From assembly GCA_030145205.1 (NCBI GenBank), contig JAQYVZ010000004.1:99847-163846 (forward strand): DNA of 64,000 nt, read 5' to 3'. Shown piece by piece: positions 35,522-44,902 of this stretch; within the stretch, counting starts at the first letter, position 1, and the number at the start of each line of letters is the position of its first letter. The position numbers and the translations under genes were made by a program. The notes below the pieces were generated by a model that saw nothing but the letters and a program-made list of their open reading frames with translations, was not told the origin of the DNA and searched no databases. The DNA is from Desulfuromonadales bacterium. Lineage in GTDB: Bacteria; Desulfobacterota; Desulfuromonadia; Desulfuromonadales; BM103.

Positions 35522-36601
35522 CTAGTCGAGTTGCATGAAGATCGCCGAATTATAGACACTGGCATTGTAGGATACGGTGGCGCTTAGGTCATCCCAGTAG
35601 GCGCCAAGGTCGTACTGGCCCTCCGGCATCAGCAGTTTGAAGTTGCCGGCAAAGAAGCAGCTGTTCGGATCAAGCTGTGCCAGGCATGTGGTTTCGCAGG
35701 CGGTTGGGTCTGCGGCTTCTGCACAGCGGTCCGCGCAGAGCTCGGACGGTGTGTAGGGGAGGATGAACTCCTCGCTGCCCGCATCGTAGGCGCCTTCCGT
35801 GAGTGATAGGGTCAGAGCAACCGGATCGGTACTGGTCCCCAGTTCGTAGGCCCCTACAGAGACGGTCGGGGAAACGACGGTGCCGCTGAGCGTGCCGCAA
35901 CCTGCCGCATTGTAAGTCATCGGCACGGCGACCGTGCCTTGTACGAAGCCGTCAACCGGTTGTTCACTCCACTCCCCTTCGATGATGCGAATCTGGGTCG
36001 GTTTCAGCGAGTAATTGTCGTGCGGCTTGGCCAGGACGGCGGTCTGCGGATCGATATCGAGCACGACCTCGACAAAGGTCTGGCCGGTCGAGACGCAGAA
36101 GTCACTGGGGGCCAGGACCTTGACGCCTGATGTTTGGCCGCTCGGAGTTTTCAGCGGATAGGAGATCCCTTCAACGGTGACATAGTTGCTGCAGTCGTCG
36201 CCGCTGCAGTCATCCGCATTTTCCTCTAGAACGAAGCGGATCTGGCTAAAGCAGACCGGGGTGCCGTCGGTCGGCAGGTTAGGTATCTCGATGTCGGCCA
36301 GATGGAAAGTCTGCTGGTCGGGGTAGTCGAGCACATCGACCGATACCGGCAACCAGTCGATCACGCTGGCATTGTAGTAAACCGCTTCGCCATCGCCATC
36401 ATCCGAATCAGCGAGGGCGGCGCCCAGCTCAGTGACTGTGAGCACAACAGCGTTGTAGAGCACATCCGCATCAGTCACGGCAACACTGATGGTGCCGCTG
36501 CTGGAGGAGCTGCTGCCTCCACCTCCGCCGCAGGAGACGACCAGAAACAGTGGCAGACCCAGCAGGAGTGCTGCGAATAATCTGATAAGACCTTTTTTCA
36601 T
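35522..36601 (-). CDS. DUF4382-type lipoprotein
   Basis: 359 residues from ATG 36601, with GGGAGG upstream; upstream in-frame starts are unlikely. The signal peptide ends in a lipobox (LFLVVSCGGGGG) followed by Gly/Ser linkers. A DUF4382-like beta domain (about 35-200) starts GTISVAVTDADVLYNAVVLTVTEL. A second region (about 210-340) has CADRCAEAADPTACETTCLAQ, a Cys-rich stretch of four cysteines. Such lipoproteins are common in Geobacter; function is unknown. Likely outer-membrane anchored. Confidence 0.8.
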   Translation of the reverse strand: MKKGLIRLFAALLLGLPLFLVVSCGGGGGSSSSSSGTISVAVTDADVLYNAVVLTVTELGAALADSDDGDGEAVYYNASVIDWLPVSVDVLDYPDQQTFHLADIEIPNLPTDGTPVCFSQIRFVLEENADDCSGDDCSNYVTVEGISYPLKTPSGQTSGVKVLAPSDFCVSTGQTFVEVVLDIDPQTAVLAKPHDNYSLKPTQIRIIEGEWSEQPVDGFVQGTVAVPMTYNAAGCGTLSGTVVSPTVSVGAYELGTSTDPVALTLSLTEGAYDAGSEEFILPYTPSELCADRCAEAADPTACETTCLAQLDPNSCFFAGNFKLLMPEGQYDLGAYWDDLSATVSYNASVYNSAIFMQLD

Positions 36602-36997
36602 AAAAACCTCCCGGCATAACTGCCATGTGTGACTGAGCTGCGGTGACGGTCTGTACAACGGCGCTCCCTTGTCTGGGGCGATCTGCACATTGTAGCAGAG
36701 ACTGTCTTTCTCGCAAGTCAGCGCGCTCTAAGTTGTTAATTCGTAAGCTTTTTTGATCTTTTGTTTTACTTTGGCTAAAGGGTCCATTAGAAGGGTCGCC
36801 GACATAATAATTTTCTGCCGATATTGTGACCATAAGGTTTTCTATACAGATGACGTGCCAAGACTGAAAAAAGAGGATTTCCAGGATGTTGCGCTGCAGG
36901 CGTGGTCTGTCGTCTTCCTTGCGGGGTGTTTTAAGTGCACAGGATTGTCAGTGCGTACCGTGATATCCCGGACAAATTTTCAAGCTGATCAAAAGAA
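36602..36997. other. Intergenic region between sensor kinase and DUF4382 lipoprotein
   Basis: About 400 bases with no supported gene. It contains the lipoprotein promoter at 36689-36716. No c-di-GMP riboswitch-like core was seen. A + strand open frame into the kinase is a shadow. Confidence 0.5.
36689..36716 (-). promoter_or_regulatory. Promoter of the DUF4382 lipoprotein
   Basis: Minus-strand TTGCGA (36716-36711) and TACAAT (36694-36689), spaced 16 bases, about 90 bases before the start codon. Confidence 0.6.
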
Positions 36998-39523
36998 TTA
37001 TTTTTTGTTCGAAGGGATGGGGAGGGTGATGTTAATGGTCGTGCCGACATTTGGTTCACTGATAACGTCAATCTCGCCATCGTGGGCCTGGATGATGTAC
37101 TGAACAATGCTCATGCCGAGTCCCAGTCCACGGATGGTCGTCTCGGTGGCATCTGCTCGATAGAATTTGTCGAAAATCCTGGCGACCTGTTCTTCTGACA
37201 TGCCGGCGCCCTGGTCCGATACGCTGATCTGAATCTCTTCGTCTTTGCTTCGGGTGGTAACATCAATGCGACTGCCGGCTGGGGAATACTTGCTCGCGTT
37301 GCTGATCAGGTTCTCGATGACCTGGATCATGCGGTGCTCATCAACAAAAAGGTTGATGTCGGTCGTTTCGTCCAGGTCGAGTACAAACTGGTGCGAACTA
37401 TCGATCATCTTGAAGCGGTACACGGTCTTTTTGACCATGGCATTCAGGTCGACTTTGAATTTCTGGACCGGCATCTTCTGGCCGCTTTCTATGTGGCTAA
37501 GATCGAGCATGTCGCTGACGATGCGGACCAGCATCTCTGTTTTATCAAATATTTGCTTCAGGAAGTCCTGGCGCTCTTCATCGGAAAAGGTGCCGAACGC
37601 TTCCGGTTCCATCAGGAACTCTGTGAAACCGAGGATGGTTGTCAGAGGAGTGTTCAGCTCGTGCGCCGCGATGGAAATAAATTCATTTTTCGTGTTTTCC
37701 AGGGCGCGTTCTTCGGTGATGTCCCGCAGAAGGGTCACAAAGCCTGTGGTTGGACGACCATGTTTCTGGATGGGGGCGCTGCGGGCCTGGATTGTGCGTA
37801 ACGTGCTGTCAGACTTGCGGCGGAGCTGAAATTCCGCTTCATGCTCGGAAGTCGGGGCGGCAATCTGTTGGGATAAATGCTCTGCCAGAATCGGGTTGGG
37901 GATCAGGTCATTGACCGGCTTGTTGAAAGCGTCCCTGAGGCTTTTGCCTAAGAGTTCTTCGGCCGCCCGGTTCATAAGGAGTAGGTTCGATTCGCTGTTG
38001 GTCACGATCAGCCCGTCAATGACGGAGCGCAGGATGGTGTCAACCTGGTCGCGTGCAGCCTCTGCTTCGACCAGCGCGGCTTTTTGTGCATCCATGGCTT
38101 GTTTGCGCTTGGAGATGTCTTTAAGGATGGCAACCATTCCTTTTTGTTCTGCGTCCAGGTCCACAGCGGAACAGCTGAGCAGGATGGGGATCGATTCTCC
38201 GTCACAGGTAAGAGCTGTGGTCTCAAAATTCTTCAGTGGTCCACTGCTTACGACCTCCATAAATGATGTGCAGGAATCGGGATAGGTTGCCCCCGGGAAA
38301 ACGTCGGAGATTGATGCCCCCAGCAGTTGCTCCTGACTGTAATGCAGCATTTCAGTCGCGGCCAGGTTGTAGTGTCTGATCTTCCCGTCAAGGTCCGTGA
38401 CCAGCAGCGGGTCGATGATTGACTGAAGGATGGTGTCGAGGTGGTCGCGGATTTCCTGGGTGTGGGCCAGCTTCCTGGTCATCTCGTTGAAGGAGGTCGA
38501 CAAAATGGCAATCTCGTCCTGTGAGGTTGTCGCAACCTGATGGCTCAAGTCGCCGGCGGCCACCCTGTGGGTGTGCTCCGTGAGCTGCTCAATGTCTCTG
38601 GTCAGGCGATGAGTCACCCGTTGGGCGACAACGCTTCCCCCCAGAAGCAGCAGCAGACAGGTCAGCAGAGAAAGATTTCGCAGGCGGTTAGGCGCTTCCA
38701 TAAAGGCATCGGCAGGCAAGACGGCCAGGACCGTCCAGTGACTGACCGGGTCAGTCTGGTAGGCAAGGTAAGCCTCCTGCCCCATGATCGTCCCTTCAAT
38801 AAATTCTGCCTTGTTGGCCTGGAAACGCGCCAAAAGGGCCTGGTCCGCCAAGGAAGACGCCGGTGACAGAACGGGGATATCCGGATTGGCCCGGGACAGG
38901 TGAAGGACTTGCTGTTCGGCATTGATGACGGCCAGAAAATGTTTGGTGTTTTTTCCCGAATTATCCAGGGTGGTGAAAATATTAGTCAAGGGTACGGAGC
39001 CGATCAGCAGCCCCTCGAATCTGTCGCCAAAATATTGAACCTGCGCCATTGCCAGATTGATGGCCTGGGTGCCGAGTTCCGGGTTGAAAGCAACCGGTGA
39101 GATAATCACTTTATTCGGTCGGGTGATCGCTTGCTCGAAGAGAGGGTCGGAGCGCCAGTTGCGCAGCTCCTTGGGATCGACAATGCGCTGCCGAAGCAGG
39201 CGCAGCTCTTCCCGACCTTCCTGGTTGAGCAAGGTTAATTCCGGAAAGCGGTCCTGGTGCCTGGAGAGATACTTGGCCAAGGGGAGATCGCTGCTACGGT
39301 GCATGTCGCGGCTGATCATCAAGGCGCGGAAATCGCCCTGGAGGTCGGTCAGACTTCGACCGATGTCGCGCGCGGTGGTGTGGGCAAGGTGCTCGAGGTT
39401 ATGCTGTTGCGCAGACAGCAGGGTGTGGAACATCAGCAGGTAGGAGAGACCACCGAGAATCACGACAGTGACCATGATAGCGAGGGCCTGGATGCCGAGT
39501 ATCTTGGTCCGCAGTTTGGGCAT
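36998..39523 (-). CDS. Multi-PAS sensor histidine kinase
   Basis: 841 residues. TM1 (about 11-33), a long periplasmic region to about 285 (dCache-like), TM2 (about 287-305), HAMP (about 305-358), two PAS domains (about 360-480 and 495-620), HisKA (EFISIAAHELNTPLTTILGFTEF) and HATPase (ENLISNASKYSPAG, SDQGAGMS, GLGLGMSIVQYI). It lies directly after a phosphate-binding-type periplasmic protein gene with no gap (TGA-ATG), which suggests a ligand sensor pair. No regulator gene is adjacent. Confidence 0.92.
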   Translation of the reverse strand: MPKLRTKILGIQALAIMVTVVILGGLSYLLMFHTLLSAQQHNLEHLAHTTARDIGRSLTDLQGDFRALMISRDMHRSSDLPLAKYLSRHQDRFPELTLLNQEGREELRLLRQRIVDPKELRNWRSDPLFEQAITRPNKVIISPVAFNPELGTQAINLAMAQVQYFGDRFEGLLIGSVPLTNIFTTLDNSGKNTKHFLAVINAEQQVLHLSRANPDIPVLSPASSLADQALLARFQANKAEFIEGTIMGQEAYLAYQTDPVSHWTVLAVLPADAFMEAPNRLRNLSLLTCLLLLLGGSVVAQRVTHRLTRDIEQLTEHTHRVAAGDLSHQVATTSQDEIAILSTSFNEMTRKLAHTQEIRDHLDTILQSIIDPLLVTDLDGKIRHYNLAATEMLHYSQEQLLGASISDVFPGATYPDSCTSFMEVVSSGPLKNFETTALTCDGESIPILLSCSAVDLDAEQKGMVAILKDISKRKQAMDAQKAALVEAEAARDQVDTILRSVIDGLIVTNSESNLLLMNRAAEELLGKSLRDAFNKPVNDLIPNPILAEHLSQQIAAPTSEHEAEFQLRRKSDSTLRTIQARSAPIQKHGRPTTGFVTLLRDITEERALENTKNEFISIAAHELNTPLTTILGFTEFLMEPEAFGTFSDEERQDFLKQIFDKTEMLVRIVSDMLDLSHIESGQKMPVQKFKVDLNAMVKKTVYRFKMIDSSHQFVLDLDETTDINLFVDEHRMIQVIENLISNASKYSPAGSRIDVTTRSKDEEIQISVSDQGAGMSEEQVARIFDKFYRADATETTIRGLGLGMSIVQYIIQAHDGEIDVISEPNVGTTINITLPIPSNKK

Positions 39524-40354
39524 TCAGAAACCTGCAGGCCTTGGCGCGGGAACGGCACCATGCTTGTTGATGATCTCTTGCCCTTTTGTGCTGAATAAAA
39601 AGTCAAGGAACTGCCGATAGGTGCCGGTCGGCTCCTGCTTCCAGGTTATACCGAGAGGGATGGCCAAAGGGTAGAGACCTGTGGCCAGGTTCTCTGCTGT
39701 GGGATGGCGGCCATCCAGTGAAAAATGGGTCAGTGGCGAGTTTTTCAATATCGCCAGCGGCAGATAGCCGATGGTGTACGGGTGCTCCTCAATGATTGCC
39801 AGGGTTTCCGGGGTGCTGTAGATGATCTCGCCGGCAAATTCCGTGATTTTTTTGAAGGAGGGTAATTTTTCTTCGAGAAGAATGCGGGAGGAATCCCCCT
39901 CTTCGCGATTGGCGACATAGATTTTATGATCAGGGCAGCGGCCAATTCCCTGCCATGACGTGCGGGCTTCGGAATAGATGCCTGTCAGCACTGGCGTTGA
40001 GATGTTGTCGGCGCAGTTGTCCGGGAGATTGGCAACGATCACGACCGGCGTGTAGGCAAACACCACAGAATCGAGGCCGGCGCTGTGTTCTGAGTCGTTG
40101 AGCGGTCGGGCGATCCGGGCCAGAACGGCCTCATCGTTGAACACTCGTTTGATCCCCCCGACACTGCCGACACTGTCGGGGATTTCAATCGTGACGTCTG
40201 GATGAGTCTGGCGAAAGTGAAAAGCGGCTTCGCGCAACAACTTCTGGCTGTCACCAGTCCCGGGAATCGTGAGCTGTTCGCCAGCCAGGGCGGGTGCAAG
40301 CCAGAGCAGGGGGAGACAGAGAACGAAAGCCAGCTTGAAGAGTGCTCTCTCCAT
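39524..40354 (-). CDS. PstS-like periplasmic substrate-binding protein
   Basis: 276 residues from ATG 40354, with AGGAG seven bases upstream. The signal peptide (about 1-24) ends in APALAGEQ. The fold is phosphate/sulfate-binding type II: IPGTGDSQKLLREAAFHFRQ at the start, DSVGSVGGIKRVFNDEAVLARIARPL as the phosphate-loop-like region, and YLPLAILKN later. No ABC transporter components are near, so it may serve as ligand-binding partner for the adjacent sensor kinase. The ligand is not certain. Confidence 0.82.
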   Translation of the reverse strand: MERALFKLAFVLCLPLLWLAPALAGEQLTIPGTGDSQKLLREAAFHFRQTHPDVTIEIPDSVGSVGGIKRVFNDEAVLARIARPLNDSEHSAGLDSVVFAYTPVVIVANLPDNCADNISTPVLTGIYSEARTSWQGIGRCPDHKIYVANREEGDSSRILLEEKLPSFKKITEFAGEIIYSTPETLAIIEEHPYTIGYLPLAILKNSPLTHFSLDGRHPTAENLATGLYPLAIPLGITWKQEPTGTYRQFLDFLFSTKGQEIINKHGAVPAPRPAGF

Positions 40355-40538
40355 GGAGAAGCTCCTTTCTGTCTTGGGTCCTTCCAGACTAAACACTAAA
40401 TTAGAGCACGTTTATAGTTAATAATCAATATGTTAACCTCATAGCGGCCAGTCGTTTGACCCGCGCAGAGCCTCTATGTTTCACAACTCTTCATGTCTTG
40501 CATGCTTCGTTCACAACCCGGTGAACGTCTGACAGGCA

Positions 40539-40697
40539 TCACCTGCCTTCGGGGTGCAGACTGGCGCAGCGACAGTTGCCCTGTTGTTTTTCTGAAGTGA
40601 TTTTTTCGAGAATGAGCGAACGCCCCAGATTGTGACGCACATCCTTCAGGATATCGTCTTCGGTGTAGTTGTAGCAGTAGCAGATTGTTTTGCTCAT
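40539..40697 (-). CDS. Small Cys-rich (2Fe-2S)-type protein, 52 aa
   Basis: A 52-residue protein, ATG 40697, stop 40539, with GAGG before the start. The C-Y-C near the N-terminus (ICYCYNYTEDDI) and C-R-C near the C-terminus (GNCRCASLHPEGR) match the BFD-like/CopZ N-terminal [2Fe-2S] fold, where four Cys bind an iron-sulfur or zinc centre. It is shorter than CopZ and lacks a second domain. It is alone; possible roles include redox or metal handling. The assignment is by motif only. Confidence 0.75.
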   Translation of the reverse strand: MSKTICYCYNYTEDDILKDVRHNLGRSLILEKITSEKQQGNCRCASLHPEGR

Positions 40698-40752
40698 TTT
40701 CGCCTCAGCGAGAAGGGTTTATGTGCTGTGGCAGGGAGAGAGATGACAGCGG

Positions 40753-41421
40753 TCACTCTTCCAACTGCCCTTTCCCAGACGTCAGGTTGGTAAACATTTT
40801 ACGAAACATCTCAACCTGTTCCTCCGGAAGGCGGAGATGACAGATGACCTGCTGCCCGTAGTCGATGCCGATAACCTCGGCTTCAAACTCTGCTAGCTGT
40901 CGTTCCAGCAACGTTTTAAGGCTGTAATCAACTGAAGCTTTAAGCTCCACCCAGGTGATCCGCTCGGCACGTGGCAGTTGTTCAACGGCGGTCTGTACTG
41001 CGGCCGTGTACGCCTTGACCATGCCGCCCTTGCCAAGCTTGATGCCGCCGAAATAGCGGGTCACAACCACGGCCGCATCGCCGAGTCCACTGTGCTGCAG
41101 GGCCGTCAGCATCGGCCGGCCGGCGGTGCCGTGTGGTTCGCCGTCATCACTCAGCCCGACCTGGTCGCTGCTGCCGGGCGGGCCGACCAGGTAGGCCCAG
41201 CAGTTGTGGTTGGCGTCGGGGAATTCGCCCTTGATCTCCGCGATGAACAGGCGCGCCTCCTCCGGCGAGGTTACTGCCTGCACGGTGGTGATAAACTTGC
41301 TACGCTCCACCTCGGTTTCACTGCGAAAACGTGCGGCCGGGATCGGATAGCGGGGGGCGATGGACGCTTTTTTTGCAGTTTGTGGCACGTTCGGGTCACT
41401 GTCCGGCAAGAGTTTTCTCAA
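40753..41421 (-). CDS. YigZ/IMPACT-family protein
   Basis: 222 residues. The likely start is TTG at 41421 overlapping the upstream stop (TTGA). The IMPACT N-terminal domain has KFITTVQAVTSPEEARLFI, DANHNCWAYLVG, DDGEPHGTAGRPML and VVVTRYFGGIKLGKGG, the family's characteristic strings; the C-terminal DUF1949-like part follows. The family is linked to translation or proteolysis regulation, with no defined enzymatic reaction. It overlaps the J-domain-like gene by four bases, so they are co-translated. Confidence 0.9.
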   Translation of the reverse strand: MRKLLPDSDPNVPQTAKKASIAPRYPIPAARFRSETEVERSKFITTVQAVTSPEEARLFIAEIKGEFPDANHNCWAYLVGPPGSSDQVGLSDDGEPHGTAGRPMLTALQHSGLGDAAVVVTRYFGGIKLGKGGMVKAYTAAVQTAVEQLPRAERITWVELKASVDYSLKTLLERQLAEFEAEVIGIDYGQQVICHLRLPEEQVEMFRKMFTNLTSGKGQLEE

Positions 41422-42020
41422 TATTCAATCGGTAGTCCGAGTTGGTGTTCGTCGTTCAGTCGTTTGATCTTCGTGCCGAGGCCGATTCCGTTCAGGATCA
41501 CCAGCGGATAGACATCAGGAGTGTGGTGTTTAATTCGAAACACCATCGGCATGAAGAAGTAACGGGAGATACTGTCGATATCCCGATATTCAATCTCAGC
41601 GGCAAACACCAGAGCCTTCAACTTGAGCTTGTCGCTGAAAAAGGTAACATTTCCCGTTGGCCAGGAGGTCTTGAAGTGGCCGCAGTTGTGGCTGCTGACA
41701 ACTTCGAATCCCACGTGTTTATTGAGACTGAAGCCGATCCTGTGGCTGCCCAACTCGATGGACATGGCAAGAGGGGGTGCGGTAGCATCCTGCGCGGCCT
41801 GTGCTTCGCGGGTTCTTTGCGTCGCAGCGGCGGCCATGGCCTGGTAGGCCTGGTCCAGTAGCAGCAGGTTGTTGCGGCCCTTCTGTTCGATGGCCGGGTC
41901 GTCGGAGCGCATCTGGGTTTCGAACCGGGCCTGCCATTCGCTGTATCTCTGCTTAATTGTCAGCAGGTCAGCGTCAGGGTTGAGCTTCATCAGTTTTGCA
42001 TATTTCACCAGGTCAGACAT
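41418..42020 (-). CDS. J-domain-like hypothetical protein
   Basis: 200 residues, with GGAGG upstream. The N-terminus (about 1-65) has a DnaJ-like order of helices (YAKLMKLNPDADLLTIKQRYSEW) but no HPD motif, so DnaK stimulation is doubtful. Residues 80-200 are a beta-rich domain (LGSHRIGFSLNKHVGFEVVS and LVILNGIGLGTKIKRLN) of unknown family. It precedes and overlaps the IMPACT gene. Confidence 0.65.
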   Translation of the reverse strand: MSDLVKYAKLMKLNPDADLLTIKQRYSEWQARFETQMRSDDPAIEQKGRNNLLLLDQAYQAMAAAATQRTREAQAAQDATAPPLAMSIELGSHRIGFSLNKHVGFEVVSSHNCGHFKTSWPTGNVTFFSDKLKLKALVFAAEIEYRDIDSISRYFFMPMVFRIKHHTPDVYPLVILNGIGLGTKIKRLNDEHQLGLPIEY

Positions 42021-42254
42021 AATGCCGCCTCCCTATGTGCATAGCTGAAGGTCCCAAATGTTTTAATCACAATTTACAGGAGTCCCAGGTTGAGGTCAAA
42101 AAGGAAGAAAGAGGTATGTTGCAGAAGGGGGTCCAGGAGATTATGATCGGATTTACAAATCTTTACATAATCTCGCTTCAATTTAACACACTTCTGCACG
42201 TGTCTGGCGTATCCTGTCGTCAGTTTCAAACGACCGTTTAAGGGTGGGGTTCAA

Positions 42255-43664
42255 ATGAAGAATGTTTGTCTGAAGTATGGCTGGCTGTTGCTTGCGGTGC
42301 TTGTGGGCCTTGGCGGTTGCAGTCCGTTTGCTGCTCAGCTTCAGCCGGAAGAAACCGTTGAGATGCCGCAGCGTTATTCTTTTGCTGGCGAAACGTCTGC
42401 CCGCTCTGATCTCTGGTGGCAGAGCTTTGGTTCTCCAGAATTGAACCATTTGGTTGATGAGGCGTTGGCTGACAACCTTTCCCTGCGACAAGCCTGGGCT
42501 CGTCTGCAACAGGCCAGCGCTTTGAGTCACAAAAGCGCCAGCAGTCGCGAGCCGGACCTGACTTTTGGCGCTGAGAGATCTGATAGCCGATACCGTGAGA
42601 ATGGAGTGACCACATCCAGTGACAGCACGTCACTCGGTTTGAGTAGCAGTTTCGAGATTGACCTTTGGGGACGGGTTGCTGCTGAGATCAACAGTCAGCA
42701 GCAGGAGGAGCAGGCCTCCCGCGAAGATCTGCATGCGGCCGCTATTAGCCTGGCAGCTGAGGTGACCGACAGCTGGCTGCAGCTGCTGACCAAGGTCGAA
42801 CAGCAGCGTTTGCTGGCAGACCAGTTGCGAACCGCTCAAAACTACCAAGGTCTGATCGACCTGCGTTTTCGCAAGGCGCAGGCGACCGCTCTCGATCTGT
42901 TGCAGCAGCAGGAGGCGATCGCTGCGTTAAAAACAGAACTGCCAGAGCTTCAGGCAGAAGAACAGCGGCTCAGGCACAAATTGGCTGTCCTGCTTGGCAA
43001 CACGCCACAGCAGCCGCTGTCGCTGAGCTCTTTCGATCTGCCGCAACTGCAGCCCTTGCCTGGATTGGGCTTGCCGGCAGAGTTGTTGGAACAACGGCCC
43101 GATATCCGCGCCGCAGGGTTCCGTTTGCAGGAAGCCGGTTGGGATCTGACTGTTGCCAAGGCTGATCGTTTGCCTGCGCTGCGTCTGACCGCTTCGGCGA
43201 CGACCAGCGGTGATTTCGGTGACCTGTTCGATAACTGGCTGCTCAACTTGGCAGGGAGTTTGACGGCTCCTCTGCTTGATGGGGGGCAACGGTCTGCAGA
43301 GGTCGACCGTCGTCAGGCAATTATTGACGAGCAGCTGGCTGCCTATCAGGAGACGGTGCTGATTGCTATTCGCGAGGTAGAAGATGCCTTGATCACGGAA
43401 CAGAAACTCCAAGAGCAGCAGATTGCCTTGCAAGACCAGCTCCGGCTCGCCGAACAGACGTTGAATACGGCTAAGGGTCGTTACCTGAAAGGGCTCAGTA
43501 CTTACCTGCCGGTACTGACTGAGCTGCAGAATGTTGAGAAACTGCAACAGACTCTGCTGACCCAGCAACGTAGCCTCCTGACCAATCGAGTTGCTCTCCA
43601 TCGCGCGTTGGGGGGAGACTGGACGGAACGCCTGCAACCGCATCTTTCTGAGGAACAACGATGA
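42255..43664 (+). CDS. NodT-family outer-membrane efflux lipoprotein
   Basis: 469 residues. A lipobox LGGC at about 19-22 marks it as a lipidated outer-membrane factor. It has the two TolC-fold repeats: DLWWQSFGSPELNHLVDEALADNLSLRQAWARL and, later, LPAELLEQRPDIRAAGFRLQEAGWDL. It forms the outer channel of the RND system. The next gene overlaps its stop by four bases. Confidence 0.93.
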   Translation: MKNVCLKYGWLLLAVLVGLGGCSPFAAQLQPEETVEMPQRYSFAGETSARSDLWWQSFGSPELNHLVDEALADNLSLRQAWARLQQASALSHKSASSREPDLTFGAERSDSRYRENGVTTSSDSTSLGLSSSFEIDLWGRVAAEINSQQQEEQASREDLHAAAISLAAEVTDSWLQLLTKVEQQRLLADQLRTAQNYQGLIDLRFRKAQATALDLLQQQEAIAALKTELPELQAEEQRLRHKLAVLLGNTPQQPLSLSSFDLPQLQPLPGLGLPAELLEQRPDIRAAGFRLQEAGWDLTVAKADRLPALRLTASATTSGDFGDLFDNWLLNLAGSLTAPLLDGGQRSAEVDRRQAIIDEQLAAYQETVLIAIREVEDALITEQKLQEQQIALQDQLRLAEQTLNTAKGRYLKGLSTYLPVLTELQNVEKLQQTLLTQQRSLLTNRVALHRALGGDWTERLQPHLSEEQR

Positions 43665-44902
43665 AACCAACCGATTCGAAACCACTACGTCCGACAAGCG
43701 GAAAAGGGAAGTCGACGTTAATGACTCTGCTGGCCATTGTTTTGATTCTTGTCTCGGCATTGGCTGTAGGGGCCTATATCGTCAAGAGCGCTCCACAGGC
43801 GAAACGGCAGAAGCCGATCGCAGAGGCACCGCTGGTTACGACCGAAGCCTTGACGAGCAGTACAGAGCAAGTGCAGATCAGCGCCATGGGGACGGTTGTC
43901 CCGGCGAGCGAGTTGGATCTGAAAGTCGAGGTGAGCGGACGGGTCGTCAAAGTCCGTAAAAACTTTGAGATCGGTAGCCGGGTTGCCAGTGGCGAGATGC
44001 TGCTCGAGTTGGAGACTGCCGATTACCAGGCTGCGTTAGCCAAGGCTCAGAGTGATGTCGCAACGGCCGCTTTTAATCTGGCGATAGAAGAAGGTAATCA
44101 GGAAATCGCTCGACAGGAGTGGGCGTTGTACGATGGCAAGGGGACTGCGACAACACAGGATCGCGAACTGGCGTTGCGTCAACCACATCTACTCAAGACC
44201 CAAGCGGAGTATCGTGCCGCTCAGGCAGAGCTGAGACAAGCTGAACTTGATTTGCAGCGCACGCGACTCTCTGCGCCGTTCAACGCGCTGGTCATCAGTA
44301 AGACAGTCGAGCCGGGCAGCTATCTGTCAGCCCAGAACAGCATCGCGACTCTCGTCGATACTGATCGCTACTGGGTACAGGTTTCAGTGCCGGTTGATCG
44401 TCTGGACTGGATTTTACTGCCGCAAACGGGGACGGAGCAAGGTTCCCGGGTGGCCGTTCATATTGGCAATAAGCAGCGTGTTGGCACCGTACACCGTCTG
44501 CTTGGTGATCTGGCAGAGAACGGTCGTATGGCACGGTTACTGGTCGAAGTCAGTGATCCCCTCGATCTGCAGAAACCGGCTGGAGAGCGTCAGCCGCTCC
44601 TGCTCGGTGAATATGCCCGGGTTGAGATCGATGGCAAGACCCTCTCCGATGTGATCAGTATTCCCCGTTCCGCTCTGCATGATGGTGATCAGCTCTGGTT
44701 GCTGGATGAACAGCAGAAACTCCAGATTGTGACTGTTGAAGTCCTTTGGCGGGACAGTGATCGTGTGTTGTTGAAAAACACGCTGCCCGACTCTGTTCGA
44801 CTGGTGACCAGCAACCTGGGGACAGCGGTTGACGGGATGCAGCTACGGGCAGCAGAGCCAGACCAGGGCGACAGCAAAGGCAAGGAGTCTGGCGATGAGT
44901 GA
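43661..44902 (+). CDS. RND membrane fusion protein
   Basis: 413 residues. A TM anchor (about 20-43, MTLLAIVLILVSALAVGAYIV), lipoyl half (SGRVVKVRKNF), hairpin coiled coil (about 110-190, ALAKAQSDVATAAFNLA and AEYRAAQAELRQAELDLQRTRLSAPF), and beta-barrel and C-terminal domains. It is an HlyD/AcrA-type adaptor linking RND pump and outer-membrane factor. The downstream pump gene starts within its last codons. Confidence 0.93.
   Translation: MKPTDSKPLRPTSGKGKSTLMTLLAIVLILVSALAVGAYIVKSAPQAKRQKPIAEAPLVTTEALTSSTEQVQISAMGTVVPASELDLKVEVSGRVVKVRKNFEIGSRVASGEMLLELETADYQAALAKAQSDVATAAFNLAIEEGNQEIARQEWALYDGKGTATTQDRELALRQPHLLKTQAEYRAAQAELRQAELDLQRTRLSAPFNALVISKTVEPGSYLSAQNSIATLVDTDRYWVQVSVPVDRLDWILLPQTGTEQGSRVAVHIGNKQRVGTVHRLLGDLAENGRMARLLVEVSDPLDLQKPAGERQPLLLGEYARVEIDGKTLSDVISIPRSALHDGDQLWLLDEQQKLQIVTVEVLWRDSDRVLLKNTLPDSVRLVTSNLGTAVDGMQLRAAEPDQGDSKGKESGDE

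Noticed and set aside
36602..36997. Possible c-di-GMP riboswitch before the DUF4382 lipoprotein
   Set aside because: Such switches occur in related genomes, but the conserved core bases were not seen here.
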